DNA of 64,000 nucleotides from JAJFKX01 sp965230265 (GTDB lineage Bacteria; Pseudomonadota; Gammaproteobacteria; Xanthomonadales; Wenzhouxiangellaceae). The notes beneath the pieces were generated by a model. The model made no database searches. It saw only the letters and a program-made list of their open reading frames with translations, and had not been told where the DNA came from. Below, piece by piece: positions 27,272 through 36,860 of the stretch (position 1 is its first letter; each line of letters starts with the position of its first letter). Location: NCBI GenBank assembly GCA_965230265.1, contig OZ245999.1, positions 1,178,001 to 1,242,000 on the forward strand, written 5' to 3'. The position numbers and the translations under genes were made by a program.

Positions 27272-29500
27272 TTAACGTTCGCGGACAAACTGACACGATA
27301 AACGATCCTGTGCACGACACTGCTGCTCCTGAAAATCGCAGACTGCGCGCTCAACACCACGCTTGAATTCACAGTCCAGATCACAATCGCGCTCATTCAC
27401 AGTGGTGCATTCGGCACGGTAACAATCGGAGAGCCCACTGTTGCGACATTTGGATAAACGGATGGAATCCTGCAGTCGACGTGAGGCTTCCGGATCGAGC
27501 TGAACAACATCCAGTAAATCACCATCCAGCAGATCAATGCTGGAATAAACATCCAGTGCGGCATCAGATTCGATAATGTATTCGGCTACTGCAGGGTAAT
27601 TTTTCATTACAGTCTGAAGTTGCTCATCGAAACTGGGGCCTTTGCTGGCTTTACCCGGGTGGTTCAGTTTAAGTTCGATCCGCCGGTTACTCATGCGGCC
27701 CATCTTGCTTTCCTGGCTGGCCACTGGCTGGCTGCTGCCAAAGGCTTCAACGCCGATACGGTTTTTAGCGATCCTGCGTTTGAGCAGGTAATCGCGAACC
27801 TGTTGAGCGTATTTGAGTGAACGTGCCTGGTCTTTGCTTGCAGAGCCGCTGGCATCAGCATGGCCATTAATCGTAATGGTTGTTTTTGGGTTTTCCTGCA
27901 TTATTGCCACTAATCGATCCAGAATCAGCGCATCATTACGACCCAGCCCGTCATTGCCTTGACCAATGGTCACCACGCCACCACCTGGTCCACCGAAGTC
28001 AATGTCGATATCAATATCCACATCGCCCCCATCATCGACAGAAACACCTGGTTGGCCAACGGTAATAAAACCGTCGCCTTCAATGACTTCACCGTATCCC
28101 AGTATTTCCCACACCAATCTGGGCTGGGCAGAGACACCAGGGGCAGGGGCTCCGGGACCGGGTGGTAACAGGCCGTTACCACTGTTGGCATCATCGATGG
28201 TCACTTCAGTAATGCGTCCAATCAAGGTGGCTGTTGCCGAGCTTTCTTCATGGACATGGAAATTGTTACCCAGCTCTGCAAATGTAGGGAAGGTGCCTGG
28301 TACATCCACCAAATCCGGTGCTGGAGGTAAGGAAACATAATCAGCACTTTCATTCAGTTCCGATGCACTGCAGTCACCTGGAACCAGTGCATTGCAGGTA
28401 TTGACCGTATTGATCATAGAAATTAATCGGGTATCTTCGATCACCAGATCGGTAATTCCCATATCAGGTACATCGATAGAGGTTTCGACAATCAGGTCAA
28501 TTGAGTCAATGCCACTGCCACCCTGGATAGTGCCATTGGAGTAAGTAATGGTACCCAGTACAAATGGCTCACCGATCAATGGTGTCAGATCAAAAGTGTT
28601 GGGCGATATGTCCAGGCTGCTAGGAGAGCTACCGGCAACTGCCGTGCCCCAGGTAAGGTCATTGGTGCCAATGCCGGTGGCAACGGTTGAGCCGCCTACA
28701 GCAGGTGTCGAATTTTCAAAGCGAATAGAAGAAGGCGGCGCTGTCAGTGCGCGTACATCAGAGTTGGTGCTGACCCAACCCCAGCGAACGCCGTTATAAA
28801 TGGTGACGGTTTCAGCGGCGGTTTGTTCAACCAGATACAGTTCTGCTGTCCATATTTTATCGCCAGCAGGGTCTGAAGTTCTGCTGGGACGGTCTACAAA
28901 AAAAGTTTCTCCGGCAAAATAGCCGCAATCGTAATAGGGGACATCATCACAATCACCCAGTACTGGTTCGGTATCACCGCTGTCATTGTCGACCTTGTCG
29001 ACATTGACACCAGGGCCGCCACCCGGCCCCAGGGCATGATTGGAAGCGATACGCTGAATCCAGTGCAGATCATTGCCCGCCTCAGTAGGGTCGCCGGCAC
29101 CGGCGGTATAGGTGATGTCAATAAAATTACCGATAACGGTACCGGGGACACCACGTTCGGTGCCACAATCTGTGGTACCGGTACCACAGGCATAATAACT
29201 TTGGACATTAAAAGAACCGTTTAAATCGCTGCTGGCACTAGTGAACGTCCAGGTCGGAAATTCGGCTTGAACAGTTGCCAGAAAACTTGTGGTACCGCCT
29301 AATATCAACTCTTCCACACCAGCCGGGTTCAGCGACACAGAACGCTGCTGCCCGCCGGGTAAAGTATAGACATCGGTCAGTCGATAAGTCGTATTTGCAC
29401 CGGGTTGTGCCGGAAGAATATCAAAAGCGAAAACGGGAGCGCTGGCTAACAGCATTAAGCTGCTTGCCAGTAATTGTTTTTTATAATTAGTATTTTTCAT
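27272..29500 (-). CDS. exported OmpA-family protein with large N-terminal domain and Cys-rich tail
   Basis: The start is set by AGAGG five bases before the ATG at 29500; the GTG six bases earlier would abut that site. About 742 residues: a signal peptide ending SAPVFAFD, a large beta-rich, Asp/Gly/Thr-rich region to about residue 500 with several Cys pairs, a Gly/Asp-rich linker, then an OmpA-like peptidoglycan-binding domain (about 545-630: TITINGHADASGSASKDQA and FGSSQPVASQ, with the NRRIELKL end). A final segment of about 65 residues holds eight Cys. The OmpA domain implies attachment to the cell wall from the outer membrane or periplasm. The role of the N-terminal region is unknown. Confidence 0.88.
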   Translation of the reverse strand: MKNTNYKKQLLASSLMLLASAPVFAFDILPAQPGANTTYRLTDVYTLPGGQQRSVSLNPAGVEELILGGTTSFLATVQAEFPTWTFTSASSDLNGSFNVQSYYACGTGTTDCGTERGVPGTVIGNFIDITYTAGAGDPTEAGNDLHWIQRIASNHALGPGGGPGVNVDKVDNDSGDTEPVLGDCDDVPYYDCGYFAGETFFVDRPSRTSDPAGDKIWTAELYLVEQTAAETVTIYNGVRWGWVSTNSDVRALTAPPSSIRFENSTPAVGGSTVATGIGTNDLTWGTAVAGSSPSSLDISPNTFDLTPLIGEPFVLGTITYSNGTIQGGSGIDSIDLIVETSIDVPDMGITDLVIEDTRLISMINTVNTCNALVPGDCSASELNESADYVSLPPAPDLVDVPGTFPTFAELGNNFHVHEESSATATLIGRITEVTIDDANSGNGLLPPGPGAPAPGVSAQPRLVWEILGYGEVIEGDGFITVGQPGVSVDDGGDVDIDIDIDFGGPGGGVVTIGQGNDGLGRNDALILDRLVAIMQENPKTTITINGHADASGSASKDQARSLKYAQQVRDYLLKRRIAKNRIGVEAFGSSQPVASQESKMGRMSNRRIELKLNHPGKASKGPSFDEQLQTVMKNYPAVAEYIIESDAALDVYSSIDLLDGDLLDVVQLDPEASRRLQDSIRLSKCRNSGLSDCYRAECTTVNERDCDLDCEFKRGVERAVCDFQEQQCRAQDRLSCQFVRER

Positions 29501-29855
29501 ACCCACCTCTGTTAATTATTATTATTATTGAGTCAACCGCCAGGGTTATGGGATAGTTTGGCGGAAAATGTTGCGGCTGTGATTGAGTGCTTCTAGGTAC
29601 TTATTAAGCACTGGCCGCATTAGCCTGACCACTGTACCTCAGTCAGTCAGCAGAGTATGTAGGAAAAACGCTTGATATTTTGTAAGTGGTTATCGCTGGA
29701 TAGCTCTATATATTGTGGTGAACCATGTAAAGGGTTCTGGATATGAAGCAAAAAAAGTTGTTCAGGGTTGTCTTGTATAAAACGGCTTTTTATGCGCTTG
29801 CCGTTAGAGCTTGGCAAGTGCATAAAAAGCGCTTAATGGTCATATGGGGTTCCAA
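29501..29855. other. intergenic region with ATT microsatellite and hairpin
   Basis: About 350 bp between two leftward genes. Near 29514-29529 there is a run of about five ATT repeats immediately upstream of the OmpA-like ribosome-binding site. The far end holds the hairpin at 29785-29830. I see no ORF or RNA gene. The ATT run lies where a promoter spacer or -10 could be, so copy-number change might tune expression (inference). Confidence 0.4.
29779..29830 (-). terminator. probable terminator of the secreted GxWF protein gene
   Basis: Eighteen-bp arms with one mismatch (29785-29802 and 29813-29830) enclose a 10-nt loop; on the - strand CG then TTTT follow. It lies 25 bp beyond the stop of the gene ending at 29856. 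The U-tract is short, hence moderate confidence. Confidence 0.65.
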
Positions 29856-30836
29856 TCAGTCGTAACCTACCCGGAAACCTTCCAGACGAATAATCTCATT
29901 ATCGGCTAAGGCACCCCCATTATCAGGGGTTTCGGTGGTGGTGATAATAACGACAAAGCGTGAGTCACTCATTAACTCAATGGATATATCACGGGTGATC
30001 ATCAATTCAGGGATGATGGCCTCGTCGGTGCTAACGATCTGGCAGTCAATGGACTCTCTTTGCTGTGGATCAGAGACCGGTTGAAAATAAATGCAGTTAA
30101 CGAATGAATTGGAAGGGAATAGGCCCGCTGCATCATTAACGATAGGTGCGCGAACCACCATTTCGACACCCTGTGCCAATGGGATCTGACCGATCATTGA
30201 TGTCAGTACCTCTTGCTCGCCAATCTCGATAATGCTGGCAGATTCGGCGAATTGCAAAGATACAGGGTCGCCATTATCGTCGAATTCCTGTGCACCACGG
30301 GCTACCACCCAGCTACCCTGGATATCCGGTTGTGCGAATATGCCCTCTGGAACTTCGCTTATGATCGCCGGTGTTCCAAAATACAAAGGAACGATGGCCG
30401 TAGCATCACCGCCGTCAATGCTAAAAGAGCCGCTGCTGCGTCCACTGAAGTTAATTTGGATATCACCAACAGTTTCTGTGGTGCGCGGTGGGGTTTCACC
30501 GCCATTGCAATCCACAATACAGCCGCCATTGGCTGAACGGGTTAATGGTGTTTGCAGTACCCAGTCGATTCCGGATTCGGGACTCGCTGGCGTTTGCAAA
30601 CTGCCATTAAACAGTAACCAGACATTATTGCCGGCATCGTCAAAACCAAAATATACGCCAGCCAGAATGCCATTTTGAATATCAAAAAAGAATCCGGTAT
30701 TGGAACCATCTCTGGCAAACCATGCACCGGTTTGCGGGTAAGAACCAAAAAATTGGCCCAGTTCGTTTTCGTTGGCGTCCTGCGCGATAGCCGATGCAGA
30801 AAGCATAAGCATTAAAAGTGCAATCATTCTTGACAT
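29856..30836 (-). CDS. secreted protein of unknown function with GxWF-type beta motifs
   Basis: A 326-residue exported protein: signal peptide IALLMLMLSASAIAQ, then a beta-rich domain with TGAWFARDGSNTGFFFDIQ, LAGVYFGFDDAGNNVWLLFNG and SGSFSIDGGDATAIV. I recall similar G-x-W-F/Y then F-x-Y/F-D-x-x-G-x-x-x-W-x-x-x-G motifs in secreted proteins of Wenzhouxiangella- and Marinicella-like bacteria, function unknown. Residues 180-326 form a second beta domain. Signal cleavage probably follows AIA at about 18. Confidence 0.75.
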   Translation of the reverse strand: MSRMIALLMLMLSASAIAQDANENELGQFFGSYPQTGAWFARDGSNTGFFFDIQNGILAGVYFGFDDAGNNVWLLFNGSLQTPASPESGIDWVLQTPLTRSANGGCIVDCNGGETPPRTTETVGDIQINFSGRSSGSFSIDGGDATAIVPLYFGTPAIISEVPEGIFAQPDIQGSWVVARGAQEFDDNGDPVSLQFAESASIIEIGEQEVLTSMIGQIPLAQGVEMVVRAPIVNDAAGLFPSNSFVNCIYFQPVSDPQQRESIDCQIVSTDEAIIPELMITRDISIELMSDSRFVVIITTTETPDNGGALADNEIIRLEGFRVGYD

Positions 30837-30896
30837 AATTTGATATCCAGCATTGATGGGGTGAGTAATCCTTAAGTCATATATTATCAGGGATGA

Positions 30897-31580
30897 CTAG
30901 CGGCGCAAAATGGCCCACCAGCGTCCGATATTTAATAGACTCAATAATGATGCGGCAGCATAAGTCATCGCTGCTGCCAGTAATAACCGTTTGGCATGAG
31001 GTAGATCGTTGTGATGCAGATAGTCTCCTGACTGTAACATAGGCAATGCCCTTGAAAAGCTGGCGTTCCATTCCATAGGCAGTGTGACAAAGTGGACGAT
31101 GGTGGCAAACCCTAGTGTTAGCAAGCCACCCAGAACCATCAGTAAGCCTATAGGGACAGCACGGGTCAGCAATACAATGACGGGAGCGGCAAACAAAATG
31201 CCGGCACCTATTTTTTGAGCCGGATTGGCCAACTGCACCAGGCGTGTGCGAAGCTGCAGCGGAACATAACCGGTATGATCCTGTAAGGCATGACCAACTT
31301 CATGCGCAGCGACGGTGATTGCAGTTAATGAGCGCCCATCGAATTTATCCGGTGTCAGACGTACACATTTATCCACCGGGTCATAGTGATCACCAATATC
31401 AGTGGCCTCTACGCTGACATGGCTCATCCCATGGTTGTTCAGTAATATCCGTGCCAACTCGGCGCCACTGCCAGGGTAACGGTCATCAGGTTGACTGTAT
31501 TGCTGCAGCACCCGCTTAACCCACAGTGACGGGCCATAAATAAGCGCGATAAGTGCGATGATCAGAATCAGAATATGCAC
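30897..31580 (-). CDS. membrane zinc metallopeptidase (Zn_peptidase_2 / PF04298)
   Basis: A 227-residue membrane protein with an N-terminal helix (HILILIIALIALIYGPSLW), the metal-binding motif AAHEVGHALQDH near residue 90, and two or three C-terminal helices (ILFAAPVIVLLT, LLMVLGGLLTLGF, AAAMTYAAASLL). This matches the YugP-like neutral zinc metallopeptidase family in length and order. The physiological substrate is unknown. Its promoter lies in the 340-bp divergent region shared with the TPR gene. Confidence 0.9.
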   Translation of the reverse strand: MHILILIIALIALIYGPSLWVKRVLQQYSQPDDRYPGSGAELARILLNNHGMSHVSVEATDIGDHYDPVDKCVRLTPDKFDGRSLTAITVAAHEVGHALQDHTGYVPLQLRTRLVQLANPAQKIGAGILFAAPVIVLLTRAVPIGLLMVLGGLLTLGFATIVHFVTLPMEWNASFSRALPMLQSGDYLHHNDLPHAKRLLLAAAMTYAAASLLSLLNIGRWWAILRR

Positions 31581-31923
31581 AAAGTTACGACAGCTTGAAC
31601 AGGGATAATAGGGTAACAGTATTGCATGGAATTCTCTGTCAACGGAATATGCTTGAGTATTTGATATGGGCTTATATTATTGACTTTAAATAAAAAAGTT
31701 AAAAGTTCGGCTTGAAATACACAGCGATAATTGTTTTTGTGACCTGTATTGATCGCGGTGTTTGCGTTGTATCCTACGCAAATCGAGCCACAGGCTATAA
31801 ACTTTGACTGCATCAAATGCATCCAATAACTGACAACATAAACAATCAATGTCAGTGATGGATCACCTGCAGGTTTGTTTTGTCTTACAATGGGTTATAA
31901 CCGGATAACAATTTCACTTACTG
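31581..31923. other. divergent intergenic region between metallopeptidase and TPR genes
   Basis: AT-rich, 343 bp. TTGTTT near 31874 and TTATAA near 31895 could form a weak promoter for the TPR gene. The last 20 bases before the TPR start contain a 16-bp match to half of the E. coli lac operator, judged coincidental. A leftward reading frame of 93 codons here lacks coding character and was not accepted. Confidence 0.4.
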
Positions 31924-34305
31924 ATGAGCCAGACACGGTTTTTGCAACAGTTATTAGAGCGTCGAGTGATCCAGATTGTGGGTATTTATCTGGGTGCCGC
32001 CTGGGTATGCCTGGAGTTTTCCGAATGGTTAGTGGCGCGTTATGCACTCAGTTCCAGAGTCACTGACACCATTTTGATTTTATTGATCACTTTATTGCCT
32101 TCGGTAATCGTGGTGGCCTGGAATCATGGGGCCAAAGGGCCAGATCGCTGGACACGGCTGGAACGTTATTTTCTGCCGTTCAATGGTATCGCTGCAACAC
32201 TTATTGCGGTCTTTGCGCTGCAATCTGCGCCTGGTCTGGTGGCGGCTGAAAGTGTCACAGTCACTGATGAGGTCGGGCAGGACCAGACCTTTTTGGTTGC
32301 CAATGAGCAGTTCCGTAAATCAATTTTAATCTACCCGTTGGAGCGCCCTGATCTTGCAGACCAGGGAGTGTTACAAACGGGCCCGCAGCAGCCTGATTTT
32401 CTAGCTTACAGTTTGCCGTTTTTGCTGGCGCGCGATCTTGAACAGTCATTGTTTATCAATAGTGGAACCATTTATACCAATAATGAGTGGGGTATTGTCA
32501 GTCGTTTGCAAAGAGCAGGGGTTGTTGGGCAATTGGACTTGCCGTTGAGTTTGCAGCGTGAGATTGCCGAGGACAGTGATTATGGCTATTTCATCACTGG
32601 ATCTGTTCGGGAGTTGCAGGAAGGCGATGTGCGAGTAGAGTTACAGCTGCACAGTTCCGATACTGCCCAGGTACTGGCGGATGTTGCCGTACAGGGTGAC
32701 GAAATTTTCACATTGACGGATCGCTTGTCAATCGATATTTATCAGGCGCTCGAACTGCCCGATGCAGAAGCCACCGGCAATCAAGACCTGCCCATTGCAG
32801 AAATCACCACAGGTTCAGTAGAAGCCTTGCAGGTTTTTATGAAAGGCTTGAACCGGCGTTTGTTTGATAACGACTTTGAGCTTGCGGTGGATAATTACGG
32901 GCAGGCACTGCGCATTGACCCTGAATTTTCTCTGGCTGGTATGCTGCAGGGCATGGCAGTCGGTGATGCTGGAGGTATCGAAGAATCTAGACAACTGCTG
33001 CAGGCAGCCCAACGTTCTGGATACCGTTTGCTGGAAACCGAAAAAACCCAGATTAAAGGTGCGCTTTATTCACTCAATAGTGAGCCTGAAAAAGTGGTGG
33101 CGCTATACAGCATGTGGACCGAAATCCAGCCACAAAGCCTGGATGCCTGGTTAAACCTTGCCAACGCTTTAAGTTGGGAAACGCGCGATTACAAATTGGC
33201 CTTGTTGACTTTCAAACAGGCCTACGGCCTGGCGCCGGATCAAACCTGGATGTTGAGCAGGATGTCGGAACTGGCCATGGCGATTGGCGATCAGGAGCAG
33301 GCGTTGGAAACGCTAGACCGATTGATACAGATTCAGCCGGATGATCACACAGGTCATGCTTATCGGGGCGTTTTATTGTTAGATCTGGGCCGTTTGGATG
33401 AGGCGGAACAGGATTTTGAACGCGTGATGTTAATGCGTTCAGATGTGGTAACACCACGCATTCGTATGGCTGATTTACAGTTACGGCGTGGCAATCTACC
33501 TGCTGTACAGTCTTATATCATTGAAGCCGAACAGACGGCTGCCTCGCAAAGTCAACGAGCCATTGTGGCGTTGGCCAAGGCTGAGTTGCTAGATACCATG
33601 GGTCAATATCAGGCAGCGTCTGAAGCCTACGCCGAAGCTTATCGGGTGGCCTCGACCTACAGAAAACCAGCTGATGCCATCATTGGCTATCTGATTCCTG
33701 CAATGGATTTGCTGGGGCGCATGGGCGCCATAGAGCAGGGAGAGCAGCAGCTGCGGACCGAAGTGGCGACTTTACAAGGTTATCAGGATGCGGTGCGAGA
33801 CCTTGGTATGGCGCTGCTATATAGCGCCAATGCTCAACCCTTTGCAGCCAGTAATCAGTTGCAAGCTTCATCTGGTATCAAAGATGAATTTGCAATGCGA
33901 TTCACCGCTGATCTGGTTGCGCAGATCAATGGGCGCATTGCACTGGAGCAACAACAGTATGGCTTGGCAGCCCAGTACTTTGCAGAGTCAATTGAAAACG
34001 ATAGCGATATTAGCAATGACGGCTCGATAAAAGTTTTGCAGATTCGTACATTGGTAGCAAAAAGCATGCGCCTGAATGGTGAAACCGAGGCTGCGGAAGC
34101 GCAGTTGGAGCAGGTTCTGGAGCGTTTTCCAAGTTATCCGGAAGCCCTGCTAGAGAGAGCCAAAATTCGCCTGCAAAACAATCGCGCACAACAGGCGGCT
34201 GATGATTTAAATAATGCATTGATCGTTTGGCAGCAGGCGGATGCGGGTTTTGCACCTGCCAATCAAGCCAGGGCTTTGCTGGCAGAGGTGAACGCTGCAG
34301 AATAA
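31924..34305 (+). CDS. membrane-anchored TPR protein
   Basis: A 793-residue protein. The first 105 residues form an N-terminal membrane block with about three helices (VIQIVGIYLGAAWVCLEF, then ILILLITLLPSVIVVAW, then IAATLIAVFALQSAP), a layout I associate with TPR or adenylate-cyclase-like proteins of Xanthomonadales relatives. A TolB-like or receiver-like middle (residues about 125-300) and 10 or more TPR-like helical repeats to the C-terminus follow (examples: LDAWLNLANALSWETRDYKL and HTGHAYRGVLLLDLGRLDEA). There is no cyclase or DNA-binding domain, so a protein-protein scaffold is inferred. Confidence 0.85.
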   Translation: MSQTRFLQQLLERRVIQIVGIYLGAAWVCLEFSEWLVARYALSSRVTDTILILLITLLPSVIVVAWNHGAKGPDRWTRLERYFLPFNGIAATLIAVFALQSAPGLVAAESVTVTDEVGQDQTFLVANEQFRKSILIYPLERPDLADQGVLQTGPQQPDFLAYSLPFLLARDLEQSLFINSGTIYTNNEWGIVSRLQRAGVVGQLDLPLSLQREIAEDSDYGYFITGSVRELQEGDVRVELQLHSSDTAQVLADVAVQGDEIFTLTDRLSIDIYQALELPDAEATGNQDLPIAEITTGSVEALQVFMKGLNRRLFDNDFELAVDNYGQALRIDPEFSLAGMLQGMAVGDAGGIEESRQLLQAAQRSGYRLLETEKTQIKGALYSLNSEPEKVVALYSMWTEIQPQSLDAWLNLANALSWETRDYKLALLTFKQAYGLAPDQTWMLSRMSELAMAIGDQEQALETLDRLIQIQPDDHTGHAYRGVLLLDLGRLDEAEQDFERVMLMRSDVVTPRIRMADLQLRRGNLPAVQSYIIEAEQTAASQSQRAIVALAKAELLDTMGQYQAASEAYAEAYRVASTYRKPADAIIGYLIPAMDLLGRMGAIEQGEQQLRTEVATLQGYQDAVRDLGMALLYSANAQPFAASNQLQASSGIKDEFAMRFTADLVAQINGRIALEQQQYGLAAQYFAESIENDSDISNDGSIKVLQIRTLVAKSMRLNGETEAAEAQLEQVLERFPSYPEALLERAKIRLQNNRAQQAADDLNNALIVWQQADAGFAPANQARALLAEVNAAE

Positions 34306-34361
34306 ACAGGTTCGAAAGTATTGCCTGAATACCTCTGATGGCTGCCGATTGATCCTCGACC

Positions 34362-34390
34362 AAAAATAAGGGCGCCGAAGATCGACGCCC
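34362..34390 (-). terminator. Rho-independent terminator of the two-repeat unknown gene
   Basis: The arms GGGCG and CGCCC, with a mismatch and an inner CGA/TCG pairing, make a GC-rich hairpin at 34370-34390, followed on the - strand by TTATTTTT. It lies 27 bp past the leftward gene stop, in the gap between two converging genes. Confidence 0.75.
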
Positions 34391-34416
34391 ATCCTATTGC
34401 TTTTAACTTGCAGTGA

Positions 34417-36588
34417 TTAGCTGTTCAGTACACAGAAACCGACATCCACACTGCGATGGTGGTTGCTCTTGACACTGTTCACAATGGCCCGGTCACGGGC
34501 ATGCACTCGCACCACATAGCCACATTGCGCCATATTGGCAGGGGTCTGATAGGTCCACTCTGAACCACTGGCCAGAGTATTGTTGTTGCCACTGCCGCCG
34601 GTAGTAACGGGTTCAGGACCAAATCCTGCTGGGCCTCCGTCGATCACGACACTCCAGCTGCCCATATAGGCATCGGTAGCCACCACATTGCCTTTAAGCA
34701 GGGTGCCTGGTGTGATCAAGCCGCAATCACCCACTGGATCAGTAATGGATACCGATACGGTTGGTGCCGTGTTATCGAGTTGAACCACTTGTGTCGCCTC
34801 GCCGGCAACGCCCTGGATCTGCAAGCGGATTTCCCACTTGGCGTTACCCGAGGTGTCAAAATATGCCAGAACGCCAGCGAAGTTTTGGCTGTAGGGCAGG
34901 TATTTAAACCAGCCGTCACCATCGATACTGTGATAAAACCCAAAACCGATAATGGGTGTTACCCAGATTTTCTTGGTCAGTGTGGTCCACACTGCGGTTC
35001 CTGATTCACGCACCTGTACCCGGTAGCGTTGTCCTGGGAAGGCCGGTCCGCGAACCACTACGCGGCGAGCAAATGGGCATGGCCGCCCCATATCATCGGC
35101 ATCCAGGCCGTTATCGACAAACTTGGCATTGCCAGTGGTCAAGCCGCTGGTGTTATCGATCTGTGCCACGCTGATACCACCGACCACGGTCATGATTGGC
35201 TGTACTGAACCGATAGAAGGCCCTGGCGGTATCAATACATGTGCGTCCAGCCGATTACCCCAGGTGGGCAACTGATCCGGGTCAAACTTGGAAGGTGGTG
35301 TATTCCATGACAGGACCGCGCGTACTCGAGCCACTTTAGGTTGCTGGCAACCCCGACGAACTTTAGAAAGGTCAACCGGTAAAGCAGCGGTGTAGCATAG
35401 ACCGCCTTTTGGTAATTGATTGAAGTCATAGGCTTTGACACTGACGGTACCCAAATACTGCCATTTGCATTTGTCATCCCAATCTGCCCAGAACGAGACA
35501 TACTCGTTGCTGCCAGCGGTACACAGGCTGCCTGAAAAACCGGAGGCTTTTTTCACCTTATAGGTGGCCGTCAGTTTTTCCTGATTCCAGTCCAGCGCAA
35601 CATCTTCCAGTTCTTCATAGGAAATATTGCCTGTGGTGTCTTCGATGGCAGTAATGACTTTATCGATATCAATATCAAATTTGGACAGTGAAGTTGCCAA
35701 TGATTCAAACATCAATGGACTGGAATCCTCACTGCTTTTAATGGCCTGGTATTGAGCAGCTGCAAACCGCGATGGCTCTACTGAGAATTTTGGTTTCAGT
35801 GCGCGACTTGGCATCTGGTACTCACTGGCCAGTTGCTCAACAGACATTGGTGTAAGCTCGGCCAGCTCAAAGGTCTCTGCAGTAGGTCCTTCACCTGGCT
35901 CTGGGGGCGGTGCCTCAGGCTGTTCCAATATAGGCTGTATGGATTTGAGCAAACCATCCGGTAAATCGACAGCTGTCTTAATAGCATCCACTAGAATCGG
36001 GAACTGGAATCCCTTGTCGATCTGAATATTGCACTGGATGACATTGCCGTAAACCGGTTTCCAGTTGGGCTGATTGGCAGGCGGTGCAACATTCCATGAC
36101 AAAATAGCACGGGCACGGGGCAGCTGAGGGAAGGTGCACCAGCGCCGGCGAGGGGCATAATCAATCTCAGCAGAAAAGCTTAAAGGATGCTTGTTTTTAT
36201 TCGCACAATCCTTGCCTGCTGGAATATTGTGCACCTGGGTGCCAACCAGTCCGACATCTTTCCAGCCAGAACCAAAGTTTACATAAAAACGGATATATTC
36301 GGTGGTGCCATTGGCGCAAAGATTTCCGCCATAACCACCGGTACGCTTTTGATCAAAATTGGCGTACAGTTGTTTTAAGTGCGGGTTATAACCCAGTTCG
36401 GTCAATTGCTCGTAATTGGTATTGCTGATAATTTTTTTGACAACTTTGAATTTGCTTTTAACCAGGTTGCCAAAGTAATTGGGATTGGAAGCGATCAGTG
36501 AGCGAAAATGTGTGCGTGTCTTTTCAACCCTTGCTGTGCTCGCTGCCTTATTTGTTATTGCTTTTTTAGCAGTCTTTTTCTTAGCCAT
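34417..36588 (-). CDS. large unexported protein with internally duplicated unknown domain
   Basis: A 723-residue protein I cannot assign to a named family. It starts with a Lys/Ala-rich stretch (residues 1-50) without signal peptide. Residues 58-190 and 323-452 are two copies of one domain: both show S/N-Y-E-x-L, then G-x-x-G-x-L-C-x-x-G-x-x-E-Y-x-x-F, then R-R-x-C-x-x-P-x-x-x-R-x-R-A-x-L-S-W-N. They are joined by a Pro/Glu linker (219-250). Residues 455-723 form a third, beta-rich region ending in Cys-containing strands. I have an impression of similar hypothetical proteins with the same LSWN block in other phyla, not verifiable here. Paired Cys suggest disulfide or metal sites despite lack of a signal. 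Confidence 0.8.
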   Translation of the reverse strand: MAKKKTAKKAITNKAASTARVEKTRTHFRSLIASNPNYFGNLVKSKFKVVKKIISNTNYEQLTELGYNPHLKQLYANFDQKRTGGYGGNLCANGTTEYIRFYVNFGSGWKDVGLVGTQVHNIPAGKDCANKNKHPLSFSAEIDYAPRRRWCTFPQLPRARAILSWNVAPPANQPNWKPVYGNVIQCNIQIDKGFQFPILVDAIKTAVDLPDGLLKSIQPILEQPEAPPPEPGEGPTAETFELAELTPMSVEQLASEYQMPSRALKPKFSVEPSRFAAAQYQAIKSSEDSSPLMFESLATSLSKFDIDIDKVITAIEDTTGNISYEELEDVALDWNQEKLTATYKVKKASGFSGSLCTAGSNEYVSFWADWDDKCKWQYLGTVSVKAYDFNQLPKGGLCYTAALPVDLSKVRRGCQQPKVARVRAVLSWNTPPSKFDPDQLPTWGNRLDAHVLIPPGPSIGSVQPIMTVVGGISVAQIDNTSGLTTGNAKFVDNGLDADDMGRPCPFARRVVVRGPAFPGQRYRVQVRESGTAVWTTLTKKIWVTPIIGFGFYHSIDGDGWFKYLPYSQNFAGVLAYFDTSGNAKWEIRLQIQGVAGEATQVVQLDNTAPTVSVSITDPVGDCGLITPGTLLKGNVVATDAYMGSWSVVIDGGPAGFGPEPVTTGGSGNNNTLASGSEWTYQTPANMAQCGYVVRVHARDRAIVNSVKSNHHRSVDVGFCVLNS

Positions 36589-36860
36589 TATGTTTTCCTC
36601 TTTAAATATTATTGGTATAGCTTCCTTGACTCATTTTTGTGACGCATATTCGATTTACCCTTTTGTACTGATAGTCATGGATACGCAGCTTGATATGAAT
36701 CAAGAAGGCCGCTTTTATCGCTAGTAAGCCTATAGGCGACAATTGAATTTGGAATTCAACAGGCAGGGTTAAAAATGATGTGTTGCTTTGGCTGAGGTGA
36801 TAACAGGTGGGGCAAACAGATTATTCAAGGGTTGAACTATACCCATTGTGATTTGAAACT

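Noticed and set aside
29514..29529. ATT microsatellite as a phase-variation tract.
   Set aside because: Only about five units, and not inside a coding region; triplet change would not shift a frame. Kept as a note in the intergenic entry only.
31568..31849. A 93-codon leftward open frame in the metallopeptidase/TPR gap.
   Set aside because: No ribosome-binding site, atypical composition and no recognisable protein pattern; the region is a divergent promoter space.
31902..31917. Sixteen bases identical to half of the E. coli lac operator (CGGATAACAATTTCAC) just before the TPR gene.
   Set aside because: The other half-site is absent, no LacI-type gene is near, and a single short match can arise by chance. 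It is probably not functional, though vector contamination is excluded by the continuous native context.
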